A DNA stretch of 64,000 bases, from contig NC_052135.2 of assembly GCF_016086655.4 (NCBI RefSeq), forward strand, positions 20,488,363 to 20,552,362, in the 5' to 3' direction. Shown one piece after another: positions 1-11,387 of the stretch. The position numbers and the translations under genes are program-made. Below the pieces are notes generated by a model. That model was not told where the DNA came from and searched no databases. It was given only the letters and a program-made list of their open reading frames with translations. Position 1 is the first letter of the stretch; the number at the start of each line of letters is the position of its first letter. Origin of the DNA: Lepeophtheirus salmonis. Taxonomy: Eukaryota; Arthropoda; Copepoda; Siphonostomatoida; Caligidae.

Positions 1-194
1 AGATCGGTCATGAGAAATCCATTCACCGATTAAAGAAAGATAATAGCGATAATATATGTAACCTATCCAAACAAAAGTACGGTAGAATAATTTTTATTAA
101 AGTTGACTGCAGATTACATATGTACTCTTCAATGAAATAGAGGGAATTTTTATCAATAAATTATTCTTAATAACTTTTTAGAGGACACGCAAAT

Positions 195-450
195 TGCTCA
201 TAAAGAAGGCAATATTAATCTTCATTATAAAAGAATAAGAAATTGATCGATTTTATTTAAAATACCATATCGAGGTCAAATAAAGGTTCTAAGCTTTAGA
301 TAAAATTAGTCGTCATCTTAAATCATCCCTGAAAATTGAATGATAAGCCTTTAATTCACTCAAAATGTTTATGAAGTATTGAAATAAAGAAATTAAGATT
401 TTCTCATTTTCCTGATATTTATTTAAGATTATTTCAATGTTGACACACCC
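195..450 (+). repeat. Dispersed repeat family A, copy 1
   Basis: This is a diverged copy of a repeat of about 300 bp that occurs at least eight times in the window. Shared blocks, in order, are a segment reading like ccatatcgaggtcaaataaa, a block ending in a 'cctttaattcactcaaaatg'-like string (consensus: cctataattgactcaaatatg), a run like aagattttctcattttcctg, and an end like attgtttttatattgac. There is no coding capacity. Other copies lie near 11.6, 15.8, 18.1, 20.1 and 58.6 kb on the plus strand and near 47.5 and 59.2 kb on the minus strand. Ends are approximate because no target duplication was found. Confidence 0.6.
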
Positions 451-2890
451 CATATTCCCTTATTCATATTCTATTTGGTTTAATTGAGTTCAATCAGTCA
501 TTTTTTGAACAAATATTGACTATGTGTTGTCATATGGGTTACTTTCCTTCAATTGGAATGGGGGGGGGTCGAATTTATATTTTCATGCACTCTAGATATT
601 GTCCCTATTTAGAGCAAACCATTATTACTTCAAATTAATTTAATCAACCAACATAAATAAATTATGAATGTGAATGATTTTGAAGGGGCAATGTTTAAGT
701 CAAAGAACAGAAATGAAAACAAAATAGAAAGCTCCAGCAAAGAAGAGTTTATGTTTGCACATAGATTATTTCTTTAGAGAAAAAATATAAATATACATTG
801 TGTAACTATAAACAATGTAATTACGTACTCAGAGATGTAAATTCTAAGTATTAACTCACGTATAAAAAATTGTGTAGAATAGCAAATTTTTTTTACAAAA
901 GATAGTGTCCTTATTAGAGCTTTATAAAATATGACCTTGTGGCATGGTAGTTTATTTATTTATTTTCGTTTAGGAATGATATTGTAACACCAAGAAAGTT
1001 AATAGGTGATAATTAAAATGCTTCTTAATGAAATATAAATATTGAGATTTTGTTTAAGTTTATATTTTTTTCATTATTGCATATTGAATTTTTTTTTCTA
1101 ATTCATAATTTTACCTTGCTTTATAAATTATTATTTAAATGTGTGGAATGGTGTTTTTAAATGAATTTCGATCGAAGTTATCCCAAAGGTTCTTATGAGA
1201 TTTGAAGCACAAAATAATCTGAAAGTGTAAAATAAAATTTATATAGTTTTAGTGTTTGAGATAATCTAATCACGGACCTGAATTAGTTTTGATATAAAGG
1301 CAAACAAAAAATCTCAAGATTGTCCCTATTTTGTAGAATTTTATTGTAGAAAGCAATAAGAAAGCATTTTCTGTTAAATTAAAGGTATTTGCAAGATAAA
1401 TATTTAAAAATGAACACTTGTCATTTTGGTCAAATCTGGCCTTTTTGGATAATATATGTAATCCCAACTATAAAATTATGGTTCAAATATGGTTAACATA
1501 TGGTTTTATAGGTTTTGATCTACCAAAAAAAAACAATAATCAACTTTAAAACGATAAAATCATTATTTTCCTTGCATACATAGCTTTAAAATTAAGAATG
1601 TACAATATTTTCAGAATTTTTAATTTTAACTTTCAATATATTCTCTTTGTAACTTTAGACTCTCCCAGAAAAGTTATCGACGGGACGGGTTACATAGATG
1701 GGAGAATCGCTGAGAGAAGTGGGTTGAGTTAAAAGGAGACTGTTGAAAAATATATAAATCGGATTTTTTTTTTTTCAAATCAACTCAATCAAACAACGGT
1801 TACAAGCAGTTGTTTGCGTCCAGAATGGTTTTAACTTTGCTGAGTAACTCTCAACAAGTGCTATATAGATGTGACTATCCTTTATTTATGAGTGCTGTCA
1901 TCTTCAGGTTTTGTTCGGAAGCTTTTTAACCCACCCTCATTTAATTGTATGTCAGGTAAGATATAAAGAAACACTATTTATCGACAACTTTTGAAAAAGC
2001 ATAAAACGTATTTATTTACATACAACTATTGTACATCATTTTTTAAATCTACATCAGTTATCCTGTGATTCGGGGAGCTGGTCTTCAACACATCAGTTAT
2101 ATTTTTATAGGCTATAGGAACATAATTATTTCTTGCCGGATTCAATATATTTTATAATTTATTTTATGTAGAATACCAAATTTGTCTAATGAATTTTTAA
2201 AATTCCGCCTCAATTTGATCCCTGGAAATTAATTATTTTGGACAAAATTTAAGCAAAAAAATCATTTTTAGCATGGATATCATGGCATTGTTTATTTTTA
2301 ACGAATTGCCAACGAAATATGATGAAATAAGCATTCAAGTTTATAAAAATGTCGATACACTTCTATGTATTTAAAATTCAATGATTCATTGTAATAAAAA
2401 TAAGAAAATGTATCAATTTTCTTCTTAAGAGTAGCTCAAAGTAAATAGTTGAAATATATAAGTATATATATAAATTATATTGGAAAGTTTTTTAATAATT
2501 TTGTTTGTGGCTTTTCTATTTTATTTTCGCAACAAACTCTTTGTTCAACATGTATTTATTTTCCAAAGCTTTCTTTATCAATAATATAACAAATTATTTG
2601 CTTGTGTAAATAAGAGTTCATAGATACTATCTACACTTAGACAATTGTGTACCTATATAGTACCTAATTTACCTATAAATTGAGGCATCCCGAACTAAAA
2701 GTGTAAATAGAGTGGAAGAAATTCAAAAGAAAATATCAAGACATTTGAGTTCTCTATTTGATTACATTAACAAAGAATTATACACAATAAACAGTATAAG
2801 TTTATTCATTCGTATGAAATGTGTGCTATGAATACAGCTACATAAAATATGACCTTCAAGATTATAAAATTATAAGAAACCGAAAAATGA
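451..2890. other. No recognised feature
   Basis: AT-rich sequence with an eight-base G run near 561 and short A/T runs. I see no reading frame with family resemblance, no terminal repeats and no RNA gene. The only frame of note (minus strand, near 1270-1467) is short and low in complexity. Confidence 0.5.
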
Positions 2891-3045
2891 TATGGTAACT
2901 CTAACAATTCGAAGAATGTATTGGAGGAGAGCAGCTCAGCTGTCATAACGTACCATTAGATTTATTGCGAGCAATTATCAGACAAAGGAAATAAAAGTAA
3001 ATCACATTTTGTATCATGTCTATCCATATTTAGATGTTTTTTCCT
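2890..3045 (+). repeat. Dispersed repeat family B, fragment
   Basis: The strings 'aactctaacaattcgaagaa' and 'gctgtcataacgtacc' match a block near 46.39 kb that reads 'agctctgacaatttgaagaa' and 'ggctgtcattatactgc'. The match continues through a purine-rich stretch and a 'tatcatgtctatcc'-like block. Longer copies lie near 41.3 and 46.4 kb. It is a short, decayed fragment with no coding capacity, and its boundaries are uncertain. Confidence 0.5.
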
Positions 3046-4386
3046 CGAAAATTAAAACATAATAATAAAAACTCTGGTAATTAAAAGAACACTCATCAAG
3101 ATACCAACTCGAAAAAATCTAGTAACCAACTAGTAATAGATCAGCACTGCTCAGTGGACAAAACAGTTTATATATATTTTTATTCTCAACTCAATGTGCT
3201 TAGGTTCAATTCATGGTTGCTCCTAGAGAAGAAAGTATACATTATGTATTTTGATTTCAATGCCAATTCCTAGAAGTCAGATGAAGTAAATGTAATACTT
3301 ATTGGATAATGTGTCTATTTATTAATTTTTGCATGTTCCATCTCTGTCTTTATTGTTTTAAAATCTGAAAATAGGTGAATGCCAAGCAAAGGCCAAGAGA
3401 GTGAAAAAAAATTGTAGTACTGAGAGATAGGCAAAACGTACAGAAAAATAACAGTTCATAGATCTGAATTCTTGCTTTACTTCTTTATTTGAAAAATAAC
3501 TTAAGTTTATCAAATAATATATTTTTTGTTGGCACCATCTTTGACTAAGATTACCTAATTTTTTATTATAGGTGTTATGTGATCAAATTGAACTAAAATG
3601 ATCACTTTCCGAGAAAAAGTCATTAAGACCATGCTTAAAAAAATTTAATGTTTTGCTTTATTGAATGTGAGATAAACGTAATTCCACATTTTCAGTCCAA
3701 CTGTTGTGTTGCAATATGCTAAATAAATAAAAGAAGTGTCATGAGGTAAATTTTAATCAACTTTAATTGACGTTATTTTGAACATATAGATATTATTTTT
3801 TTTTTTTTAATAATTATGATATATATTTTTTGAACAATTATGAACCATTTTTTAACCTAAGCTATATACCAAAAAAAAAAAAAAAAAAAAAAGATTTTAC
3901 TGTCACCCACTTTATATGTATTAAAAAGTATGTTATTACCTCATAATACATTTTTAGTACGTACTACTTCGATTTAATTCTAATATCTCCCTGTATCATT
4001 AGCATAAGTAGTATTCATTACTGTCTTTTGTATTTTTTAAGACATTTGATGAAGTTTCTTCAAGATTTTTTGGAAATTTGTCCATTTTATGCAGTATAAA
4101 TATCAACTGTGAAACCACAAGATGGTGTCACCTTTAATAATGGGGAAATTTATGTTGTCAGTTAACACGTATATAAATTAAACTTAAAATTAATAGATCA
4201 TAAAATTGCAACTAATTGTATTGTCTCATAATTGTCGGCGTCTCTATTTCTTACTTATTCTAGGTAAATCATGTTTCTGAGCTCCTTTGCTGTAACTTTA
4301 AGTGTTGAATCTTTTAACTACCTATAAAGCCATTTATTTCTGTTAATGAGATTTTTTTATCGAAAATTAAATTCCCTATTCAAAAG

Positions 4387-4427
<41 letters not shown>

Positions 4428-4902
4428 AAAATCACCTTTGTTTAATAATAAAGAAATATTATTATAATCATTCTTTTAATAAATGTATTGCAATATTAAT
4501 ATTTAATTTAGATAAATGCCAATTCATTTGCTCATAATTTGCAACTTCTTATAATTAAAATATTTATTTTGTAGGGAATTATTTCATACTTTTATTATGT
4601 ATTTTAAAAATTAAAATATAAATAAGCCTGTCCAATAAATGCACCACTCTAAGCTGCAATAGGACATTAGATGAATTTATGAAAGTCTCTTTGAAAATAT
4701 TACTAATATCTTACAATAAGTTATAAAATATATCTAACTAAAACCTGAAATGTTTTAAAATACAAAAGAAGTAAAATATAGATACTAAAACTGTTTGTTT
4801 CATTTCTGTTTCATAATTCCTCCGTACAGGATTCCCTACAAAGTAAAAACAGAAGCATAATATACTCTAATTAAAGAGGCAACATGTCGGTCAAAATAAT
4901 AA
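3046..4902. other. No gene; homopolymer-rich AT DNA
   Basis: This interval has a 22-base A run at 3871-3892 and a 37-base T run at 4389-4425, with AT-rich sequence between. The frame spanning the T run encodes polyphenylalanine and is an artefact of the homopolymer. No transposon ends or coding similarity were seen. Confidence 0.55.
4389..4425. repeat. Poly-T tract (37 bases)
   Basis: An uninterrupted run of 37 T. It could be the reversed poly-A tail of an old retroposed sequence or a slippage-expanded homopolymer. No retroposon body or target duplication is recognisable around it. Its exact length is likely to vary between individuals and may be imprecise in the assembly. Confidence 0.9.
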
Positions 4903-5869
4903 CACTGTTCAACAACAAAAATGGTACGATAAATATACACGAGTATGATGAACTTAAGAGAATTTGATTCCCTAATTCTAAAAGTTGCCTAACTTTTTTC
5001 TATTAGGCTCATGTAAGGAGTTCTCAAATTTTTTGGGTGATATCCAAAATAAGGTTAAGAGATTATATTATTGAGCTGCTCTAATTTGCTTGAATTTAAT
5101 TGGACAGTAAGTAAAGTAAATATTATAACTCTAATAACTGTAATTTGTTCATGATTTTATATTTTTAAATTTCGGATCCAGACTCGCTGTGACAATTTTC
5201 ATTATTTGATCTCAGTTCAGGTATTTCTTTCCACACATGCACACTTTTCCAATGATGAACACCGATCCCAAATTCGGGATCCTACTCTCAAGAGAAATTT
5301 AAATAAATACTTTTTTTTAAGTTCTACCACCTCCTTGTTTTCTCTCTCTCTTTCCTCTACTTTTCTTTTCTTCTTAGCTATGTCACACAAATATATGAGC
5401 TTTTCAATTCAAAAATAAGTTGTATCCTTGAAATATTGTTGTGGTCTTATCAACAAGTTATAGTGTTTTTGAGGAGGTTCTTTTTAAATTTCAAACTTTC
5501 TGCTATCAAATGAGATATTTTTACACTTTCTGAATATATATTAATGAAGTTGTGAGCCTCTGAATAGAAAGCACTCCTTCTCGACTTGAAACGAAGATAA
5601 CTCGAGTTATAAACATGATGCAGACATTTTAAAAATGGCTTAAGAATATTTTTAAAATTATCCGTTGATATTTAAATAGTTTATCCTTATATTCAACAAC
5701 AAAAGCTTTGAATCTTAAAAATAACCAACAATAACAAAACTAAGGCCTTTTTCTGAAGACAATGAGCCTAATACATAAAAAGTTGGGCCATATTTTGAAT
5801 CAAAGGATCAAACTCTAGTAAATACGCCGGTCTTGTATGAAAACAAAAGTGTGATTTTGTTCGATAGTG
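4903..5869. mobile_element. Non-autonomous DNA transposon with TIRs, copy 1 (TAA target duplication)
   Basis: A 967-bp element bounded by inverted repeats that start CACTG on the left and, read inward from the right, CACTATCGAACAAAA. Each end also has an inward motif reading gagtttgatcc on the complement side or gaatttgattccc on the left. The flanks are TAA at 4900-4902 and TAA at 5870-5872, a three-base target duplication of the TWA kind typical of PIF/Harbinger elements. The interior holds a pyrimidine-rich tract (about 5330-5375) and shares blocks such as 'ttgtatccttgaaatattgt' with the related element at 40116-41111. No transposase frame is present. The superfamily assignment rests on the target duplication only; the element is old and diverged. 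Confidence 0.75.
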
Positions 5870-5872
5870 TAA

Positions 5873-6896
5873 TGAATAAAAAAGTATGTAACTCAAATAT
5901 TTTAACTCATTCACACCTCTTTGATCAAAAAGTGACTAGGAATGGGACATATTAGTAGAATGAGTGGATAATGGAAACGAATATTTAACTACACAAATCC
6001 CATCCCTAACAGCAAAAGGATGTTGATAGCTTAAGTAGACAATTTTATACCTCAGTACTGAAGGTGATATTTTTTAATATAGCTTAAGACCCAATACCCG
6101 AGATCTTAATCAACTTGACTTTTTAATCTACTACTATTTTAACTATGTTAACAACGTCAGGGTCTCCAGAAATCCTGATGATATTCAAAAAGTATGTAAT
6201 ATCTTCTGTTTCCATTTATTTTGACTCAAAAATCAAAAGGTATAATTATCTATCTCCTGCTACCTCAAAACCTTTCATTAACAAGATACTATTTATTTAT
6301 GTTATTTTGACACAAACAAACTTGAAACTTTTTTCTCTTTGTCTTCGTCTACTTTGTCTTATTCATAATTAATTATGGAAGAGAAACTAACTTTTTTTAA
6401 ATTTGTTTATATATTTTTTGGAAAAAGAGTTTTAAATTGAACATTCTTTTATGATGAAAAGTCTATCATATCATCATTTATTGGCAAGGCATAAAAAAGC
6501 TTTTTAAATACCTATCTAATAAGCTATAACTTGAATGTTTATATAAAAGTATATTTTTTAATTTCAAAGTGGTTATTTCTTGATAATTGATTATAAAGGA
6601 AAAAACAAACTTTGTAGAATGTATTTTTAATGTAAATATATTGAAAAAACGAGGAGTAAAATGAAAGGGCAGCCTAACTCTTTACAATAAATGGTAAAAG
6701 AAAAAAAGGATGCAATAAACAGACATTAATTTCTGCAAGTAATTATCATTGCACATATATAAAAAACATGTACAAAGTCCAGTAATTACAACGGTTATAA
6801 AAAATTGAAACTCGGGTGACCAGGGGATGCTTTGTGATGATAGTGAAATTAGAAAATACTACCTTCAATATTTACAAAGATATTGTCTCCTAAATA
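5873..6896. other. No recognised feature
   Basis: AT-rich spacer between the TIR element and the hAT-like pseudogene. A 75-codon plus-strand frame near 6145-6372 has no family resemblance that I recognise. It is most likely a chance frame. Confidence 0.5.
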
Positions 6897-6938
6897 TTGA
6901 AAGTTAAATATCTCAGTTCAAGTTATTGTCTAGATAGT

Positions 6939-7487
6939 ATGTTTTCGCACTGGGTCAACGTAAATAGTATGCCAATTGAGGTAGTATCTTTCGATTGCCT
7001 TCCATGCATATTTGATTTCAATTTCAAAAAAGACAAATTGAAGAATTTCATTACTGATGGAGTTACATATTGTATTAAACAAGATGCAAATATGAAAAAT
7101 CAATTTTCAATGATGATATATATGACTTGCTTCGCCTATGGATTCTATAGTTTGGCTAAATTTTTTCGTCAAAAATTTCCGAAATCTTATCTTTTCATCT
7201 CCCAGAAGAATCAATATTCCCTATATTATGTTGTCATGAAACGTATATTCAGTGCTGATTGCCCTTCAGTGCCTCTTACAATACGTTAGGGATATTGGTT
7301 AGAAACAATTGAGTGTTATGTTAATAGAATTGTGTATTTCTTGATAGACAACAGGATAAAAAATCATTCAAGGAAGACAAACAAACTAATGGAAGACTCA
7401 AAAGAGAGTAAAGTCGACTCCTTCCAGAGCTGTAATAATGAGAGTGGGGAATTTAAATATATTTTTATCTCTTGTTGCTTCCAATGA
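6939..7487 (+). pseudogene. hAT-like (CGGBP1-like) transposase fragment, pseudogene
   Basis: The frame from the first in-frame ATG (6939) reads through to TGA at 7485-7487 with one internal TAG at 7287-7289. The translation carries a decayed 'TDxxxYxxK' block (seen as ITDGVTYCIKQ) and then MTCFAYGFYSLAKFFRQKFP, which corresponds to the family block 'vTClaHalhrvaeeiR..FP'. After it come an 'fSadCPSVPL' block, the stop, and GYWLETIECYVN, which matches the family block 'TRWGTWLeAa.YY'. The stop replaces the conserved Trp, so a single TGG-to-TAG change explains it. In the family these blocks lie in the catalytic and C-terminal half of hAT transposases that gave rise to CGGBP1-like proteins. The N-terminal zinc finger and first acidic region are missing. 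It is a dead copy; the ends of the parent element were not found. Confidence 0.7.
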
Positions 7488-7848
7488 TTAAGGATATGAA
7501 TAGGGCTCAGAAACATTTGTTCCGTTTTTTAGCAAAAATTTTGTGAATATGTTTTAAAAATGCTAAGATATATTACAGGATACCGTATTTCAATTTTTTT
7601 ATGCCTAAAATTATTTACGTAAAACAATATACATTATACAAAACAAAACAATATACAAAACACATTATAGATTAAAAGCAGTACTTACATAATGATCCAA
7701 CAATAATTTTATAGATAACTAAACATTAAATAGCATTTCAAAAATAAAATTTTAAAAATAGGATCACTATTTAAAAATGTATAACTAAATAAAAAAGTTT
7801 AATATACAAATCCCAACACTTTACTATTGCATTATTCTTTGTTACTCC

Positions 7849-8160
7849 CAAGGTTAATATAAATACAAGGTTAGACCATCACGTAATCGGGCATGCTAGA
7901 TTTTTCAATTTGATGTATTGTTCCGACTGCTGGGCAAGATAGGTAGGTAGATGTTGCCAAAACACGCAATCACTCATACTTTATGACGTCCCTATTGCAA
8001 CAATTTTCAATCTGATGTCTTGAACCGACTGCCAGGTAAGAAAAACAGATTTTGACAAAACACACAACCACTCATTTACTATGACGTCAATATTAAAAGC
8101 GTGGTGGAAGTCAAGCTTCAGTCGTACACGCGTTATGGTATGGTATTTCTATAACCCTTG
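7849..8160. mobile_element. Non-autonomous hAT element (MITE) with 8-bp target duplication
   Basis: A 312-bp element. The left end reads CAAGGTTAATATAAATAC. The right end, read inward on the complement, is CAAGGGTTATAGAAATAC. Both fit the hAT terminal pattern YARNG. Flanks are GTTACTCC at 7841-7848 and GTTGCTCC at 8161-8168, an 8-bp target duplication with one mismatch. The interior is mostly two diverged direct repeats of about 100 bp (about 7904-7999 and 8006-8096). Each contains the string tgacgtc, and the second has the full CRE-like palindrome TGACGTCA. No open reading frame spans it, so movement would have needed a transposase in trans. Confidence 0.8.
7904..8096 (+). repeat. Tandem duplication of about 100 bp inside the hAT MITE, each unit with a CRE-like site
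   Basis: Unit 1 starts ttcaatttgatgtattg and unit 2 starts ttcaatctgatgtcttg. Both continue through a 'ccgactgc' block, a 'caaaacac' block, 'actcat' and atgacgtc. The unit spacing is about 102 bp. The two units have diverged by several substitutions and small indels. TGACGTC is a cAMP-response-element-like or ATF/bZIP core; a regulatory role here is only a possibility. Confidence 0.75.
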
Positions 8161-8168
8161 GTTGCTCC

Positions 8169-9468
8169 CTCCTTTCATCCGGCAGACACATTAGTAGACA
8201 TCTTAGATATTAATATAGATTTTGTCAGTTTCTCATTCTCATCAAACTCTCCATCACTGATATTGTTCTCTTGACCATATTTTCTATCCCTCCAGGTATT
8301 GCCTTTTTATTAGTCTTTGCTGTGTACATGACTAACTGTATTTTCGACATCAAGGCTTCTATTTTGAACTTTTCTGAATGATTTGACGCCGTTGTCACTA
8401 GCCATCGTGATTCTACAGTTTCTGTACCATCCCCTACATTCTGTTAATTAATAGCTGCACAGAAGTACATAGGCAGAAAAGGTGCTCTGAATTTTCAATT
8501 GCCATGGAACATAATTTGTGATATTTATTTTCAACGGCTTATTTATTAATGTATAGTGAATATGTAGCCATTTGATATCGGAACCACTTTTTTTCATAAT
8601 TTATATTTGAATGAATATTGTGTTATAATCTTCAAATAACATACCAATCTGAAAAAGAAAAGAAACTTTAACTTTGACCGATTTTTTTTTTTTTTTGCCA
8701 TGACTTTTTTGATTTTCAAAAGAATTAGTAAAGATTTTAATTCAAATATTTATTTTTTGAGACGCCAGTCACTTTTTGATTTATAACTTAATCCCCTATG
8801 TAGTCTTTTTGAGTTCCAATATATTTTTTTGTGTGTATAAAATAATCCCCCTAAATATGACCCCTCCCCAAAAATTTTAACTCTGGTTTAGCCTGATCAG
8901 GTTAAAAAAGATACACTCAAGCAAAGTTTCAGCTTCCCAGCCATTAAACTTAGTTGTCACTAATTAAATAATTTATAGAGATCCTCCAATTTGACTTTTT
9001 CTCTCCTTTACGATCTATCTTGGTTTGACTCTTTTAAACTTTTCCTTACGTCATATTTTTCCTCGTGTTCTTCAATTATAGACTCTATTACATATGCACA
9101 GATTATTATTTATTTGGAAGTATGACGTCATTATAGGACATTAAAATCGTGAATAAATTATATCATGTTGAAGTTTAAAATTCAAAGTGTTCTGATTTTA
9201 ATAGACCACTTGGTAGAGCTAAAAAATTTCAATTTTAAAATAAAGTCACACTTTTATCCTAACGCTTATACTCCATTTATATTTACTGAGAAGTTCAATA
9301 AACGATTTTTTAATAATGGTTTAATGCATCCCTTTACTCATTAATAAATAAGGCTGCTTTCTTCTATAAACTAAGATATTAATATTTTAAATACATATTG
9401 GTAAAGAAGAGGAAGAAAAAAAGTCCGTACGTAGGCAAATAATTAGAATATAACATTTCGTGAATATA
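8169..9468. other. No recognised feature
   Basis: AT-rich spacer between two transposons. I see no coding similarity, terminal repeats or structured RNA. A T run occurs near 8682-8696. Confidence 0.5.
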
Positions 9469-10374
9469 CAGTATTAGGAGAATAAACATGCACATTGTTC
9501 TAGATAGATGGCCAATTTAGAGTTAGCCCCATAATTTGGATTTGAAAAATTGATAAATACTAACTTGCAGATATTGTCTACAAAAATTGAACTTTTAAAA
9601 ATTCTTTGTTAATTATGTTTTGAATCAAAGGGAAATTGAAATAAGCTTTCTAAATTTGTTCGTATTTTAGAGTAACTTGTAAGTATAAGGTGTGTTTATA
9701 AAATCGTAAAACGTTATTAAAACACAGGAAGAGAGGACCCCTGAAGCCATTAAATCTGTAAGGATATCAAACCTACATCTGAAATCGATCTGAACAGCAA
9801 TTCAATCTTAAGGAAAGATACTTTCAGTGATTTTTCTCAATCAAGGATTAAAAATCAATTCTCAAACCTAAATAGGTACCATCTTGGAGCCCGTAGTAAA
9901 GCCTTGGTTCGTAGAAAATACAACAGAAAATAAAAAAATTCTACAAGATTATGAACACAGTCATGCCTCCAAAAACACAAAATTGATCGGCATCGAATTT
10001 ACAATTTTGGCTTGAGGTAATTTGGCCGCTTTGTTCACCAGATTTAAATTTTATTGGTAATTTTACATAGGACTATTTGATGAGCTAGGTTAATCAATCT
10101 AACTATTATGATGTCAGCTTTTTAAAACGTGTTAATGTACGGGAATAGAACAAAATTCACGAAAAATATATTCAGGATTCCAGCAATGCTCTAAAAACTG
10201 ATTGGAGTCTATGATTCAAGGTAAGGTAGATATGTTGAATATGTTAATTAAAACTTTTTAGTTACGTACGACATATAATGAATAAAAAACAAAAAAATAA
10301 CTTTTTTGACAGACTTCGAATTTTGGGCTTTAAAATTTTATATACATATGTACACGCTAACTGTCCCAACACTG
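9469..10374 (+). mobile_element. Tc1/mariner element, internally deleted, with both TIRs and TA duplications
   Basis: A 906-bp element. The left terminus reads cagtattaggagaataaac and the right terminus, on the complement, reads cagtgttgggacagttagc. The match continues through a 'tgyacat' block. Flanks are TA at 9467-9468 and TA at 10375-10376, the target duplication of Tc1/mariner elements. The body carries a broken plus-strand transposase (separate entry). The length is well below the roughly 1.3 kb of intact members, which fits an internal deletion. The termini have diverged by about a third, so the insertion is old. Confidence 0.75.
9688..10240 (+). pseudogene. Tc1/mariner (ITmD37E-like) transposase pseudogene
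   Basis: Several frames, split by stops and shifts, give recognisable blocks in the right order. The first is an HTH-side block near 9690 (VYKIVKRY followed by NTGREEDP). Next is 'VIFLNQGLKINSQT' near 9830, equivalent to the family block 'plIFvdeGvKIN..vY', followed by EPVVKPWF. Then comes QDYEHSHAS near 9945, corresponding to the second catalytic aspartate block 'QDgAPsHks'. After a frameshift there is WPLCSPDLN near 10025, the third acidic block 'WPpsSPDLNPlD'. C-terminal decay continues through 'VREWNKIHEKYIQDSSNALK'-like codons to about 10240. The segment that would hold the first catalytic aspartate is missing between the first two blocks. It lies within the TIR element and cannot encode an active enzyme. 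Confidence 0.75.
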
Positions 10375-10384
10375 TACATAATTT

Positions 10385-10830
10385 GTTATGTAGGGAGACT
10401 GGGGACAGTTGTAACTACTTTGTTTGAGGCATGTTTTATCCGAGTTTGACTTAGACACGCCAAACTTACATATGCTATTGTTTGAACTAACAGAAAGGTT
10501 ATAATAGTGGACATTTTCCCCCCCCAATTGCATTTGAATGTGATTCTTTAAATGGTCTAAATGATCTTGTATCCTGGGACAGGTGAAATTTCGAACAAAA
10601 GTGAGAAATTTAAAGGATTAGAAAAAACAATATTTTGTGATAAATATATAATTAAACTTTTTATGATATTAAATAACATAATTTCAATGTACTATAATAG
10701 ATTAGGATATAATACCTATAATCATAGATGATTGATAAATAGAATAGAGCATAGAAACTAAATCTCTAAAATAATCAAAAAGAGTGAATAATGCAGCACT
10801 TGTTGCAACTGTCCCTTCTGTACTGAAATT
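10385..10830. repeat. Dispersed repeat family C, possible MITE with inverted ends
   Basis: The left end reads gggacagttgtaactacttt and the right end, on the complement, reads gggacagttgcaacaagtgc, an imperfect terminal inversion of about 20 bp. The left end also matches a plus-strand block near 50.55 kb (gggagacagttgaaaacagt). There is no open frame and no clear target duplication, so calling it a transposon is an inference. It starts about 10 bp beyond the end of the Tc1/mariner element. Confidence 0.45.
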
Positions 10831-11379
10831 TAGAATATCTCAAATTTAGACTTGTTTTGATCTAACTATAACAACTGCTAACAGAATAATTAATAATGCA
10901 TAGACTATCAATTACAAGGAAAAAGTGACTGAATTATTACAAAAATATTGTTAAAAAAATACTTTTACTCCACATAAATAGATTTTATCAAATTTATTTA
11001 AGAAATATTGAATTTTGAACAAAACATCCGCATTATAATACTTATTTGTGATCTAAATTTGATAATCATAGGAAGCGAATGTGACAATTGTTCAGTTGTG
11101 TATCTCTATCTTTTCTTCCATTTTATGAAGACTTTTTCCCTAATTGGCTACTATGCATTATTTCAGCGACTCTGGAATGGAAACTTAACTATGAAGAAGT
11201 TAACTGAATTGAATTAAGCATTATTAATATAAGAATACTCACATAGATAGGTCAAATTATTTTTCCTTCATCTTTTCTTTTTGTGTCTCTCTCTTTTTAT
11301 CTTATTCCCTGTCTTTCACGTCACCCCTTTCAAGTTTTACCTACTCACTATATTTTGATTTCTGAGGGTAAATTTTAAA
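10831..11379. other. No recognised feature
   Basis: AT-rich spacer. A 69-codon plus-strand frame near 11008-11217 has no family resemblance that I recognise, and it is followed by a short pyrimidine-rich stretch near 11265-11320. Nothing else is supported. Confidence 0.45.
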
Positions 11380-11387
11380 CTAACTAT

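Noticed and set aside
4346..4537. 63-codon frame with a polyphenylalanine run
   Set aside because: Generated by the 37-base T homopolymer; no protein family resemblance.
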